Source: Alkanindiges sp.
GTDB taxonomy: Bacteria > Pseudomonadota > Gammaproteobacteria > Pseudomonadales > Moraxellaceae
DNA length: 7,064 nucleotides
Direction of reading: 5' to 3'
Assembly (NCBI GenBank): GCA_030152125.1
Contig: JASLIR010000167.1
Coordinates: forward strand, 1 to 7,064
The number at the start of each line of letters is the position of its first letter. Positions within the stretch are counted from its first letter, which is position 1. Under the pieces are notes generated by a model. That model had not been told where the DNA came from, did not search any database, and was given only the letters and a program-made list of their open reading frames with translations. Shown here piece by piece: positions 1-5,346 of this stretch. The position numbers were made by a program, and so were the translations under genes.

Positions 1-393
1 TACCACGGTCATGCCCGGCAAGGTTAAGCCCTGCTCCGGCCCCACCACATGCACAATGCCCTGACGCACATCGTTAATATCAAACTCAACCACGTTAAAT
101 TTTTTGCAGTTATCATCCAGGGTTTTTACCTGAATACGCGAGGTATCATCCTTAATACCGGCAATGCCTTCTTCACGTTCCTGCTTGTCAGTCGGTACAT
201 TATGGTCCGGAGTTGCCACGTTGGCATCCAGGCGCCACGGGGCACGGCCTGCCAGTTCCAGTCCTTCAAATGCCTGCGGGCTGGTTACTTCATGCAATAA
301 CTGGCGGTCAATATAAATAAGGCACGAACCATCATCGCGCTGCTTGACCAAATGGTCATCCCATAATTTGTCATATAAGGTCTTGCCGGTCAT
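1..393 (-). CDS. leuC: 3-isopropylmalate dehydratase large subunit LeuC (5' part only)
   Basis: LeuC with LeuD forms isopropylmalate isomerase, a cytoplasmic [4Fe-4S] aconitase-family enzyme that converts 2-isopropylmalate to 3-isopropylmalate in leucine biosynthesis. Only the first 131 codons are here; the rest, including the cluster-binding cysteines, lies past the left edge. The minus-strand translation begins [18 protein letters not shown] and continues with hallmarks of the family: [19 protein letters not shown] (about residues 27-45), the substrate-region DHNVPT (about 63-68), and [13 protein letters not shown] (about 110-122). The ATG at 393-391 has GAGGT at 406-402, eight bases upstream. 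The reading frame is open to the edge. The identification is close to certain. A LysR-type gene that may be its regulator sits about 3.1 kb to the right instead of next to it. Confidence 0.97.
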   Translation of the reverse strand, partial: MTGKTLYDKLWDDHLVKQRDDGSCLIYIDRQLLHEVTSPQAFEGLELAGRAPWRLDANVATPDHNVPTDKQEREEGIAGIKDDTSRIQVKTLDDNCKKFNVVEFDINDVRQGIVHVVGPEQGLTLPGMTVV

Positions 394-448
394 GTGTAGT
401 TACCTCGCATCAATGCCGCACCGCTGGGTGGATATGCCAAGTATATGC

Positions 449-490
449 ATTATCTTCAAATAAAACTAATTTATCATTTTTATAAATTAG
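449..490 (-). promoter_or_regulatory. Candidate leuC promoter with a 9-bp inverted repeat over the -35 region
   Basis: On the minus strand a GATAAT hexamer (454-449, five of six matches to TATAAT) lies 17 bases after ATGATA (477-472, four of six to TTGACA). This would start transcription near 442 and give a leader of about 50 bases before leuC. The -35 element lies inside a perfect inverted repeat, CTAATTTAT at 466-474 and ATAAATTAG at 482-490, with a 7-base spacer. An AT-rich interrupted dyad over a promoter fits the T-N11-A style of LysR-family sites, or another repressor. The elements are seen in the sequence; their function and the regulator are inferred. Confidence 0.45.
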
Positions 491-574
491 CAAACTTTTA
501 GGAATGTATTAGATATCAACAAGCCCTACATAACTATTTACAGCTTAAAGCTATCTTAAAAAATATTTCCTGCA

Positions 575-580
575 TATAAT
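575..580 (+). promoter_or_regulatory. Possible -10 box for the BI-1 gene
   Basis: A perfect TATAAT stands at 575-580, preceded by TGCA rather than the usual TGn of an extended -10. The hexamer 17 bases upstream (TATCTT, 552-557) is a poor -35, so the promoter would be weak or activator-dependent. It would give a leader of about 120 bases. Confidence 0.25.
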
Positions 581-706
581 CCGAACCAGAAATTAGCTAT
601 ATATTATTAGTTATCAATCACCTAAGCAGCTTTAAGTGTAGTTCAAATTAACCAATAAATCACATTATCCACTGTTTATAAACAATGCCTTTGAAGGGAA
701 CATGCC

Positions 707-1339
707 ATGACGTTATTACCTACCAATTTATCACCGCAACAGGCACTGTTTGTGCAGCAAACTTACCGTGTTTTTTTAATGAGCCTGGGCGGCATGTTTT
801 TGCTGGGTCTGGTGTCTTACTTCACCTTTCCACCTGCCAGTAAATGGGTATTAGGCATACTGGATACCCTGCTGTGGGTAGCCTGCGGCTGGTTTGGCCT
901 GCGCCAGCCTATTAAAGTGGTATCCATCGTATTTGTGGTGATTACCGGCCTGTTTCTGGGCATGGTAGCACGCAGCAATCCTTCGCTGTTTATGGCTTCT
1001 ACCTTGCTCACGGTAATCGTATTTGCCGGTTTAACCCTGTATGTACACCGCACCTCACGTGACTTTTCCAACCTGCAACCCATTTTAAACATGGCGTTCT
1101 GGCTAATGCTGGCGCTGGGCCTGATCTTTATTTTTGTATCCACCAGCTTTCTAAGCCTGATCATAGGCATTGTAGGTACGGTGGTATTTACCGGCTGGAT
1201 TCTGTACGACACCCAGCAAATTATCCAGCGTTCGGACAGCGACTATGGCTATACCCCGGCACTGGGCGCGTTTGATTTAATTATGGATATTGTAGGTTTA
1301 AGAAGCTCTATCCAGAGCCTGATGAGTCATTTTGATTAA
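707..1339 (+). CDS. Bax inhibitor-1 (BI-1/YccA-YetJ) family membrane protein
   Basis: This 210-residue integral inner-membrane protein has about seven hydrophobic segments (roughly 22-40, 46-64, 70-88, 94-113, 124-143, 147-165 and a weaker last one near 186-205). The family signature is clear near the end: GWILYDTQQII at 163-173, followed by FDLIMDIVGL at 189-198. In the structurally studied relative YetJ of Bacillus two aspartates in these segments form a pH-sensing latch of a calcium leak; D168 and D194 (or D190) are the likely equivalents here. That alignment was made by eye. Compared with typical members the segment after D194 is more polar (RSSIQSLMSHFD). The start is supported by AAGGG at 694-698; the ATG five bases earlier (702) is out of frame and stops at once. 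The gene appears to stand alone, divergent from leuC. A role in ion leak or stress tolerance follows from the family only. Confidence 0.85.
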   Translation: MTLLPTNLSPQQALFVQQTYRVFLMSLGGMFLLGLVSYFTFPPASKWVLGILDTLLWVACGWFGLRQPIKVVSIVFVVITGLFLGMVARSNPSLFMASTLLTVIVFAGLTLYVHRTSRDFSNLQPILNMAFWLMLALGLIFIFVSTSFLSLIIGIVGTVVFTGWILYDTQQIIQRSDSDYGYTPALGAFDLIMDIVGLRSSIQSLMSHFD

Positions 1340-1361
1340 CGTAACCGGATAAACACCGTAA

Positions 1362-1397
1362 AGGCATTCCCATTTACAGGCCTGGGGATGCCTCTTT
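1362..1397 (+). terminator. Probable terminator of the BI-1 gene
   Basis: AGGCATTCCC (1362-1371) pairs with GGGGATGCCT (1384-1393) to give a ten-pair stem with one G-U wobble and a 12-base loop. It is followed only by CTTTG, so the T tract is short. The site is 22 bases after the BI-1 stop and between two convergent genes. On the minus strand the wobble becomes an A-C mismatch, so the plus orientation is favoured. A second small dyad (CTTTGA 1394-1399, TCAAAG 1403-1408) follows directly. Confidence 0.55.
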
Positions 1398-1426
1398 GAT
1401 GGTCAAAGCCTTAGCTGGCACATCAA

Positions 1427-2095
1427 TTAGCTCATTAGCAGATACCAGACTTCCTTTTTCTCACTTTCTCCAATAAATACATGCTGGGTATCGCAGCTAA
1501 TAGGCACTTGCAGCCACTCCGAAATAAACTGGTAATTCGTTACCACACCAGCCATTGAATCCATAGCTTCTTTCCGGGTACTGCACTGGATATTAGCAAT
1601 AGGCAGATATTGCACGACCTGGCCATCCGCAGCTGTAAGTGCTGATATCAATTCCACCGACAGCATGATAATTCTACTTTTCCTATATGACCGGGAAGAA
1701 TATAAACGGTGATAACGAACAATCACCCGCATAGACTGCGGCTTACTGATTTTACGTGCTTTATGCCCACCCACATAAACCAGCACTTCATTATGAGGCC
1801 TATCAAACAACAGGCTTACATCTACAGGTTTTCCACCCTGGAAAATAGCTACCACTACCCAGACAACCAGCAACAAAAATGGCAACCCGAACACGCTATA
1901 GACCAGTAGGGATTTATCAATACTGCCATAAATTAGCAGAAATGCCAGCACTGCAATAAGAATAAAAGGCAGCAAAACAACCAGAACAATCCACTTCACT
2001 GGCAATTTAAAACTTTGAGGCAGGTACATTTTTTTAGTGCTGTAGACTATCTGCTGCGATGATACCCGTCTGACATTATCAACATAGTCGTTCAA
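1427..2095 (-). CDS. Hypothetical protein with two transmembrane helices
   Basis: I do not recognise this 222-residue protein. About 33 polar, positively charged residues come first, then two hydrophobic helices (about 34-57 and 64-86) joined by a short loop with SIDKS. A soluble, beta-rich-looking domain follows (about 90-222) that is basic near 109-143 (GGHKARKISK, YHRLYSSRSYRKSR). Two cysteines (C171, C201) lie in the soluble part, and no catalytic motif was found. The start is TTG at 2095-2093: GGGAG at 2108-2104 is eight bases upstream of it, and the next in-frame methionine is 22 codons later. No signal peptide is evident. The gene is convergent with the BI-1 gene, divergent from the DUF2061 gene, and AT-richer than the housekeeping genes. 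Two helices followed by a soluble domain resembles small bacterial PH-like (YdbS/DUF304-type) membrane proteins, but that is only a guess. Confidence 0.75.
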   Translation of the reverse strand: MNDYVDNVRRVSSQQIVYSTKKMYLPQSFKLPVKWIVLVVLLPFILIAVLAFLLIYGSIDKSLLVYSVFGLPFLLLVVWVVVAIFQGGKPVDVSLLFDRPHNEVLVYVGGHKARKISKPQSMRVIVRYHRLYSSRSYRKSRIIMLSVELISALTAADGQVVQYLPIANIQCSTRKEAMDSMAGVVTNYQFISEWLQVPISCDTQHVFIGESEKKEVWYLLMS

Positions 2096-2103
2096 TTATC
2101 TAG

Positions 2104-2108
2104 CTCCC
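2104..2108 (-). promoter_or_regulatory. Ribosome binding site that decides a TTG start
   Basis: On the minus strand GGGAG lies eight bases before TTG at 2095-2093. No ATG or GTG is available in frame near it, so this site fixes the unusual start codon of the two-helix hypothetical protein. Confidence 0.6.
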
Positions 2109-2241
2109 TTTTATTCTCTACACTTTTGATTTATTTAATCTCTGTCTGAAAACAAATGTACCCCGAAGCTGAAAGGCCGTACAGCGCCCGTAGGAAAACC
2201 AACAATTCAAATATCAGATCATAAAAATAATTTTAATCGAT

Positions 2242-2270
2242 TTTACAAATAATACTCATTTCGTTATCTT
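2242..2270 (+). promoter_or_regulatory. Candidate promoter of the DUF2061 gene
   Basis: TTTACA (2242-2247, five of six to TTGACA) and TATCTT (2265-2270, four of six to TATAAT) are separated by 17 bases. They lie about 40 bases upstream of the coding region, giving a leader of about 30 bases that contains AGGTGA (2299-2304). The match is good for a sigma-70 promoter but was judged by eye. Confidence 0.45.
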
Positions 2271-2308
2271 AAGCCTAACAGCACACATTCAGTCCGGCAG
2301 GTGACACC

Positions 2309-2530
2309 ATGGCGCACATTCAAGGCTTTATTGCAGATAACCAGCGTACCATTAAAAAGACCTTTAGCTACTACATCATGCACATTACAGTGGCTGCCAT
2401 CGTGGCCTACCTGGTAACCGGCAACCTGATTATGGCCTTAACCCTAAGCATGCTGGAACCAACCGTGCAGGCCTTTGCTTTTTTCTTTCATGAACGCATC
2501 TGGGAAAAGAATGATGCTGCCGCACAATAA
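2309..2530 (+). CDS. DUF2061 family small membrane protein
   Basis: This is a 73-residue protein matching the usual short length and pattern of DUF2061. An N-terminal lysine-rich turn (RTIKKTFSYY, 13-22) leads into a hydrophobic helix (about 24-46, with AYLVTGNLIMALTLS), an acidic residue in the second helix (E50), and the family-typical ending FFFHERIWEK (58-67). The biochemical function of the family is unknown. Start support: AGGTGA at 2299-2304 stands just before ATG at 2309, and MAHIQGF has no nearer alternative. The gene has its own candidate promoter and a strong terminator, so it is probably monocistronic and unlinked to the NYN gene downstream. The ending is intact, with no sign of truncation. 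Confidence 0.85.
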   Translation: MAHIQGFIADNQRTIKKTFSYYIMHITVAAIVAYLVTGNLIMALTLSMLEPTVQAFAFFFHERIWEKNDAAAQ

Positions 2531-2541
2531 ATTTCAGCAAT

Positions 2542-2584
2542 AGGCTGGCAGGATAGCAAAGCAGTATCCTGCCGGCTTGTTTTT
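2542..2584 (+). terminator. Strong intrinsic terminator after the DUF2061 gene
   Basis: A 14-pair stem (2542-2555 with 2565-2578, two G-U wobbles, core GGCAGGATA/TATCCTGCC) has a 9-base loop and is followed by five T residues at 2580-2584. It starts 12 bases after the DUF2061 stop and should insulate the NYN-LysR unit from upstream transcription. Confidence 0.9.
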
Positions 2585-2677
2585 GAGTTAACAGCCCTAT
2601 CAATCATAAAAATTATTTGTCATTTTCAAACAAACCAGAAGATATAAGGAATATTATAAAACACATTCACACACTCC

Positions 2678-2683
2678 AAGGAG
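2678..2683 (+). promoter_or_regulatory. Shine-Dalgarno of the NYN gene inside a short inverted repeat
   Basis: AAGGAG lies ten bases before the ATG at 2694, at the long end of useful spacing. CACTCC (2672-2677) and GGAGTG (2680-2685) are complementary, so a small hairpin could cover part of the ribosome site. A candidate -35 (TTGTCA, 2617-2622) exists upstream, but the nearest TATAAG (2643-2648) is 20 bases on, so no clear promoter could be assigned. Confidence 0.45.
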
Positions 2684-2693
2684 TGGCTCTCAC

Positions 2694-3509
2694 ATGAAAA
2701 AAACCGTTTTCAATATTTCCGAAGAAAAGATATCCAAGCTTGCTGTATTGATAGATGCGGACAATGCTTCTGCGAAAGATATCAAGAATATTCTTGATGA
2801 AATAACAAAGTATGGTGAAGCGACCGTTAAACGAATTTATGGGAACTTTACCGATCAAGTGGGCAATGCATGGAAGCAATGTGTTAATGAACTAGCCATC
2901 AAACCTATGCAGCAATTTGCCTACACATCAGGTAAAAATGCTACAGATGGCTTTATGATTATTGATGCCATGGACTTACTGTATACCAACCGCTTTGATG
3001 GCTTTTGCATCATATCAAGTGATAGCGATTTTACTGCCTTGGCAATAAGAATCAAGGAGCAGGGCGCAACCGTATACGGTTTTGGCAGAAAGCAAACTCC
3101 TGTAGCCTTCATCAATGCATGTAGCCAGTTTATCTATGTTGAAAACTTAAGAGGTGATGAACTACCTCCAGAAGCACCACCTGTCATTAAAGAACCAAAA
3201 AAAAATACTCAAATTAATGATCAGTTGCCTCACAAAATAGTGACCAATCAGCCCGAAGCACTCCCTATTGAAACAATTAAGCAAATTTTTAATAATCACG
3301 ATACAGAATGGGTTCCTGTAGGTTCTTTCGGCTCTCAGTGGAAACTGCTGCAAACTGACTTTGATCCAAGAAATTATGGCTTTAAGAAAATTACTGACCT
3401 CCTAAAACAAAACTCAAATGTTTTTGAAATAGAAGAAAAAACAACTAGCAGTGGCCAGAAAAACCTATATGTAAAATTAAAAAATATAGCTACAAAGGTC
3501 AATAAATGA
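2694..3509 (+). CDS. NYN domain (LabA/PIN-like) protein with C-terminal OST-HTH/LOTUS domain
   Basis: This 271-residue cytoplasmic protein has an N-terminal NYN domain (about 14-152), a charged, proline-rich linker (about 153-185) and an OST-HTH/LOTUS domain (about 188-262). The NYN acidic site is complete: LIDADN at 19-24 (D21, D23, N24), TDGFMIIDAMDLL at 84-96 (D85, D91) and SSDSDF at 108-113 (D110, D112). NYN proteins belong to the PIN-like nuclease fold, and LOTUS domains bind RNA, so a metal-dependent ribonuclease acting on a structured or specific RNA is the natural inference. Its target is unknown. The LOTUS signature is visible as WVPVGSFGSQWKLL (206-219) and the helix near 230-240. 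The stop overlaps the LysR start by four bases (ATGA), so the two are probably co-translated. The gene is clearly AT-richer than LysR, consistent with acquisition. Confidence 0.9.
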   Translation: MKKTVFNISEEKISKLAVLIDADNASAKDIKNILDEITKYGEATVKRIYGNFTDQVGNAWKQCVNELAIKPMQQFAYTSGKNATDGFMIIDAMDLLYTNRFDGFCIISSDSDFTALAIRIKEQGATVYGFGRKQTPVAFINACSQFIYVENLRGDELPPEAPPVIKEPKKNTQINDQLPHKIVTNQPEALPIETIKQIFNNHDTEWVPVGSFGSQWKLLQTDFDPRNYGFKKITDLLKQNSNVFEIEEKTTSSGQKNLYVKLKNIATKVNK

Positions 3510-4387
3510 ACCTCTCCACCTTTCAGGCCTTTATTAGCGTGATGGAAACCGGTTCCATTTCCGAGGCGGCGGAAAAGCTGTTCCTCACCCAGCCAGCCAT
3601 CAGCAAGCGCCTGAAAAACCTGGAAGAAGAACTGAATGTGCGGCTGTTTGAACCAGCAGGGCGTGGCATCCAGCCCACCCCTGCCGCACATGAGCTGCTG
3701 CCCCGGGTAAAGCGCTGGCTGCTGGAATACGCCGACATCAAACATGCACTCAGCCATGCCCAAAATAGTATTGCAGGCGTATTGAGCATTGGCACCAGCC
3801 ACCATATTGGCCTGCATCACCTGCCGGTCATTTTAAAAAAATATGTACAACGCTATCCCGATGTACAACTGGACGTGCATTTTGTGGATTCGGAACAGGC
3901 ACATCAGGCGGTGCTGAGTGGCGAGCTGGAACTGGCGTTTTTAACCCTGCCACCCAATGCAGATGCCCGCCTGCACTATCAGCCTTTATGGGTTGATCCC
4001 CTGGCCTTTGTGGTAGCGCCTTTTCACCCTTTGGCGCACAAAAACAATCTCAGCTTACAGGATTTAATGGCCTACCCCAGCCTGTTGCCCGCCGCACATA
4101 CCTACACCAGCCAGATTACCCTGCAAGCCTTTGCCGAATATGGCTTAAAGCCGCAGGCCAACATGAGCACCAACCCGCTGGAATCCATTCGCATGCTGGT
4201 ATCCATTGGTCTGGGCTGGTCGGTACTACCAACCTCGCTATTAAATGATGATTTGATGGAACTGGATTTACCGATTGGGTTAAGCAGGAATCTGGGGATG
4301 GTCAGCCATCCGGCAAGAACTCAATCCCGGGCAGCATTAGCCTTGATTGAGGAATGTCTGGAGCTTAGCGCACAGGATAAAGCTTAA
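3506..4387 (+). CDS. LysR-type transcriptional regulator
   Basis: This 293-residue DNA-binding regulator has a standard-length LysR layout. A winged helix-turn-helix occupies about residues 1-60 (FQAFISVMETGSISEAAEKL, then TQPAISKRLKNLEEEL as recognition and dimer-helix start). A linker helix (about 62-87) is followed by a periplasmic-binding-like effector domain (about 90-290). The wing reads LFEPAGRGIQPTPA in place of the more usual LFxRxGRxxxLT. AAAGG at 3494-3498 is seven bases before ATG 3506, which overlaps the NYN stop. The effector is not identifiable from the sequence. In Pseudomonas and Acinetobacter I recall a LysR gene directly divergent from leuC; the leuC orientation and proximity here make leuCDB a plausible target, though four genes intervene. 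The stop codon interlocks with that of the convergent GRDP-like gene, leaving no room for a terminator. Confidence 0.93.
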   Translation: MNLSTFQAFISVMETGSISEAAEKLFLTQPAISKRLKNLEEELNVRLFEPAGRGIQPTPAAHELLPRVKRWLLEYADIKHALSHAQNSIAGVLSIGTSHHIGLHHLPVILKKYVQRYPDVQLDVHFVDSEQAHQAVLSGELELAFLTLPPNADARLHYQPLWVDPLAFVVAPFHPLAHKNNLSLQDLMAYPSLLPAAHTYTSQITLQAFAEYGLKPQANMSTNPLESIRMLVSIGLGWSVLPTSLLNDDLMELDLPIGLSRNLGMVSHPARTQSRAALALIEECLELSAQDKA

Positions 4388-5112
4388 TCCCCACCGCCGC
4401 AGCTGCTACAACCACTGCTGCCACAACTGGATGAGGAGGACTGGTCACGCAAGTATTCGGCATATTTGGTGCCTAGCTGTTGTAAGTCGAAGGTCTGCCC
4501 ACCAGCCCAGGCCAGTGCTGCATCAATGGCAAACAGGCGTGGCAGGCTACTGGCATTACGCGGGTCAAAACCATGCAGCATGCAACTGTAGCGCCATGCT
4601 TCCAGCAGCTGTTTTTCCTGCTCAGCGGCATCTGTACTGGAGGGGTTAGGTGTATAAGGGCGGTGTACCAGTGGCCGGCCAAGTGTATCCTTGCATAGCT
4701 TGTCGTAGCGGTCTGGAAAGGTCAGCATGGCATGCCACAGTGCATCCACCGCATGCGAAGGCATGGCAAAGGCACGCTTCTGCATCACATGCAGTGCCAG
4801 ATAATCCTTAAAGCCCTGCTCTATCAGGCGGCGCTGTTTCAGGCTGATATGCGGATATTGCTGCTGTAGCGGCTGCCAGAAAATGGCATCAATGCGCAGA
4901 TCGTTAATCTGCTGTATTTTTTTGGCACGCTGGCGGGCCACCTGATAATTATTGGTGACTGCAATACTGAGGATAAAAGGAATCAGCACCCAGCCCGTAA
5001 AGAACTGATGCTGCCAAATACATGCCGCAAGGGTCACTAACCACGGCACAATAACCCATTTTAATTTTATTTCTGCAACCTGACGCTGCATGTTTAATAA
5101 TTGTTCTGTCAT
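4384..5112 (-). CDS. GRDP-like (DUF1399-type) membrane protein with Ser/Cys/Gly tail
   Basis: This 242-residue protein has a short N-terminal cytoplasmic stretch and two hydrophobic segments (about 18-33 and 37-53). A soluble helical domain follows (about 60-225), then a low-complexity tail of Ser, Cys and Gly with C230, C235 and C238. The pattern AVDALWHAML (121-130) with C140 and LVHRPY (148-153) resembles the D-x-x-W-H ... C ... H-x-P signature of glycine-rich domain (GRDP-like) proteins. Bacterial members have no settled function, and the resemblance was judged by eye. The three-cysteine tail could bind metal or form disulfides, or may simply be a flexible tether. The start at 5112 is preceded by AAGGA with a long gap of about 14 bases; M8 is the only nearby alternative. 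The gene is monocistronic, with a candidate Pho-box promoter about 140 bases upstream. Its stop codon overlaps that of LysR in the opposite strand. Confidence 0.75.
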   Translation of the reverse strand: MTEQLLNMQRQVAEIKLKWVIVPWLVTLAACIWQHQFFTGWVLIPFILSIAVTNNYQVARQRAKKIQQINDLRIDAIFWQPLQQQYPHISLKQRRLIEQGFKDYLALHVMQKRAFAMPSHAVDALWHAMLTFPDRYDKLCKDTLGRPLVHRPYTPNPSSTDAAEQEKQLLEAWRYSCMLHGFDPRNASSLPRLFAIDAALAWAGGQTFDLQQLGTKYAEYLRDQSSSSSCGSSGCSSCGGGD

Positions 5113-5132
5113 AAATATTGTCTCATTCCTTT

Positions 5133-5169
5133 GTTGTCATTTTTCAGTTGTCATCTTCGCCAAAGCGAA
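5133..5169 (-). repeat. Direct repeat and small hairpin in the leader of the GRDP-like gene
   Basis: ATGACAAC on the minus strand occurs twice, at 5140-5133 and 5154-5147, 14 bases apart and just upstream of the ribosome site. Next to it TTCGC (5156-5160) and GCGAA (5165-5169) form a perfect five-pair hairpin with a 4-base loop. Both lie in the predicted 5' untranslated region. Post-transcriptional control is possible but not shown. Confidence 0.4.
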
Positions 5170-5196
5170 TCTTATTCTATTGAATTATTTTATCGT

Positions 5197-5240
5197 AGTG
5201 CACCTAACTTATGTTTTTATATAAGGTGCATTTATTTTTT
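5197..5240 (+). terminator. Hairpin with T-rich tail, possible plus-strand terminator
   Basis: On the plus strand AGTGCACCT (5197-5205) pairs with AGGTGCATT (5224-5232), nine pairs with one wobble across an 18-base loop. The stem overlaps and is followed by TTTATTTTTT (5231-5240). The only plus-strand gene upstream is LysR, whose transcript would reach this point after crossing the whole GRDP-like gene in antisense. On the minus strand the same hairpin lies in the GRDP-like leader, without a T tail. The large loop weakens the call. Confidence 0.35.
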
Positions 5241-5248
5241 CTGAGGCC

Positions 5249-5282
5249 ATTATATAAAGCCCTTATGTCAGTTTTATGACAT
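5249..5282 (-). promoter_or_regulatory. Candidate Pho box and -10 of the GRDP-like gene
   Basis: On the minus strand ATGTCATAAAACTGACAT (5282-5265) matches the PhoB-box consensus of two 11-base-phased CTGTCAT repeats at 16 of 18 positions. It is followed after exactly 10 bases by a perfect TATAAT (5254-5249). No sigma-70 -35 hexamer is present at the proper distance, as expected of a PhoB-activated promoter in which the box replaces it; the E. coli phoA promoter has the same 10-base gap. Transcription would start near 5242, leaving a leader of about 130 bases. The sequence is also a perfect 6-6-6 dyad, so another dimeric regulator is possible. Confidence 0.5.
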
Positions 5283-5294
5283 TTTTTGATCAAT

Positions 5295-5334
5295 AAAAAC
5301 AGGCATGCCGTTTTACCTGCATGCCTGTTTTTTT
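5295..5334 (-). terminator. Strong, bidirectional intrinsic terminator after the HAD gene
   Basis: A perfect 14-pair stem (5295-5308 with 5319-5332, core ACAGGCATGC/GCATGCCTGT) has a 10-base loop. It carries T runs on both strands: seven T on plus (5328-5334) and five on minus. It begins 12 bases after the HAD stop on the minus strand and separates that gene from the GRDP-like promoter. Confidence 0.92.
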
Positions 5335-5346
5335 ACTGCTTAAGAC

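Larger units (their letters stand above)
394..706. other. AT-rich divergent spacer between leuC and the BI-1 gene
   Basis: This 313-base gap has no convincing ORF. Its left part holds the leuC ribosome site, the candidate leuC promoter and the 9-bp dyad. Its right part has a TATAAT at 575-580 that could serve the plus-strand gene, although no good -35 element stands 16-18 bases before it. A long-range inverted repeat is present, CTTAAAGCT (544-552) and AGCTTTAAG (628-636), and AAATTAGC occurs at 484-491 and again at 589-596. In such AT-rich DNA these short repeats may be chance. No tRNA or riboswitch fold was recognised. Confidence 0.6.

Noticed and set aside
49..300. 83-codon plus-strand frame at the left edge
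   Set aside because: It lies entirely opposite leuC, whose identity is secure.
544..636. Long-range inverted repeat CTTAAAGCT / AGCTTTAAG in the leuC-BI-1 spacer
   Set aside because: Nine AT-rich bases separated by about 75 bases are easily chance; no mobile element ends or target duplication accompany them.
2247..2268. Possible Fur box upstream of the DUF2061 gene
   Set aside because: The best alignments gave only about half of the consensus positions, as expected by chance in AT-rich DNA.
3374..3820. 148-codon minus-strand frame across the NYN-LysR junction
   Set aside because: It is antisense to two well-supported genes, with no ribosome site or recognisable domain.
4347..4682. Frames of 100 codons (plus) and 69 codons (minus) near the LysR / GRDP-like junction
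   Set aside because: Both are shadows of the GRDP-like gene; composition is Cys/His/Trp-rich in the way out-of-frame translations are.
5265..5287. ATGTCA/TGACAT dyad followed by T residues as a plus-strand terminator
   Set aside because: The stem is only six AT-rich pairs; the Pho-box and -10 spacing on the minus strand explain it better.
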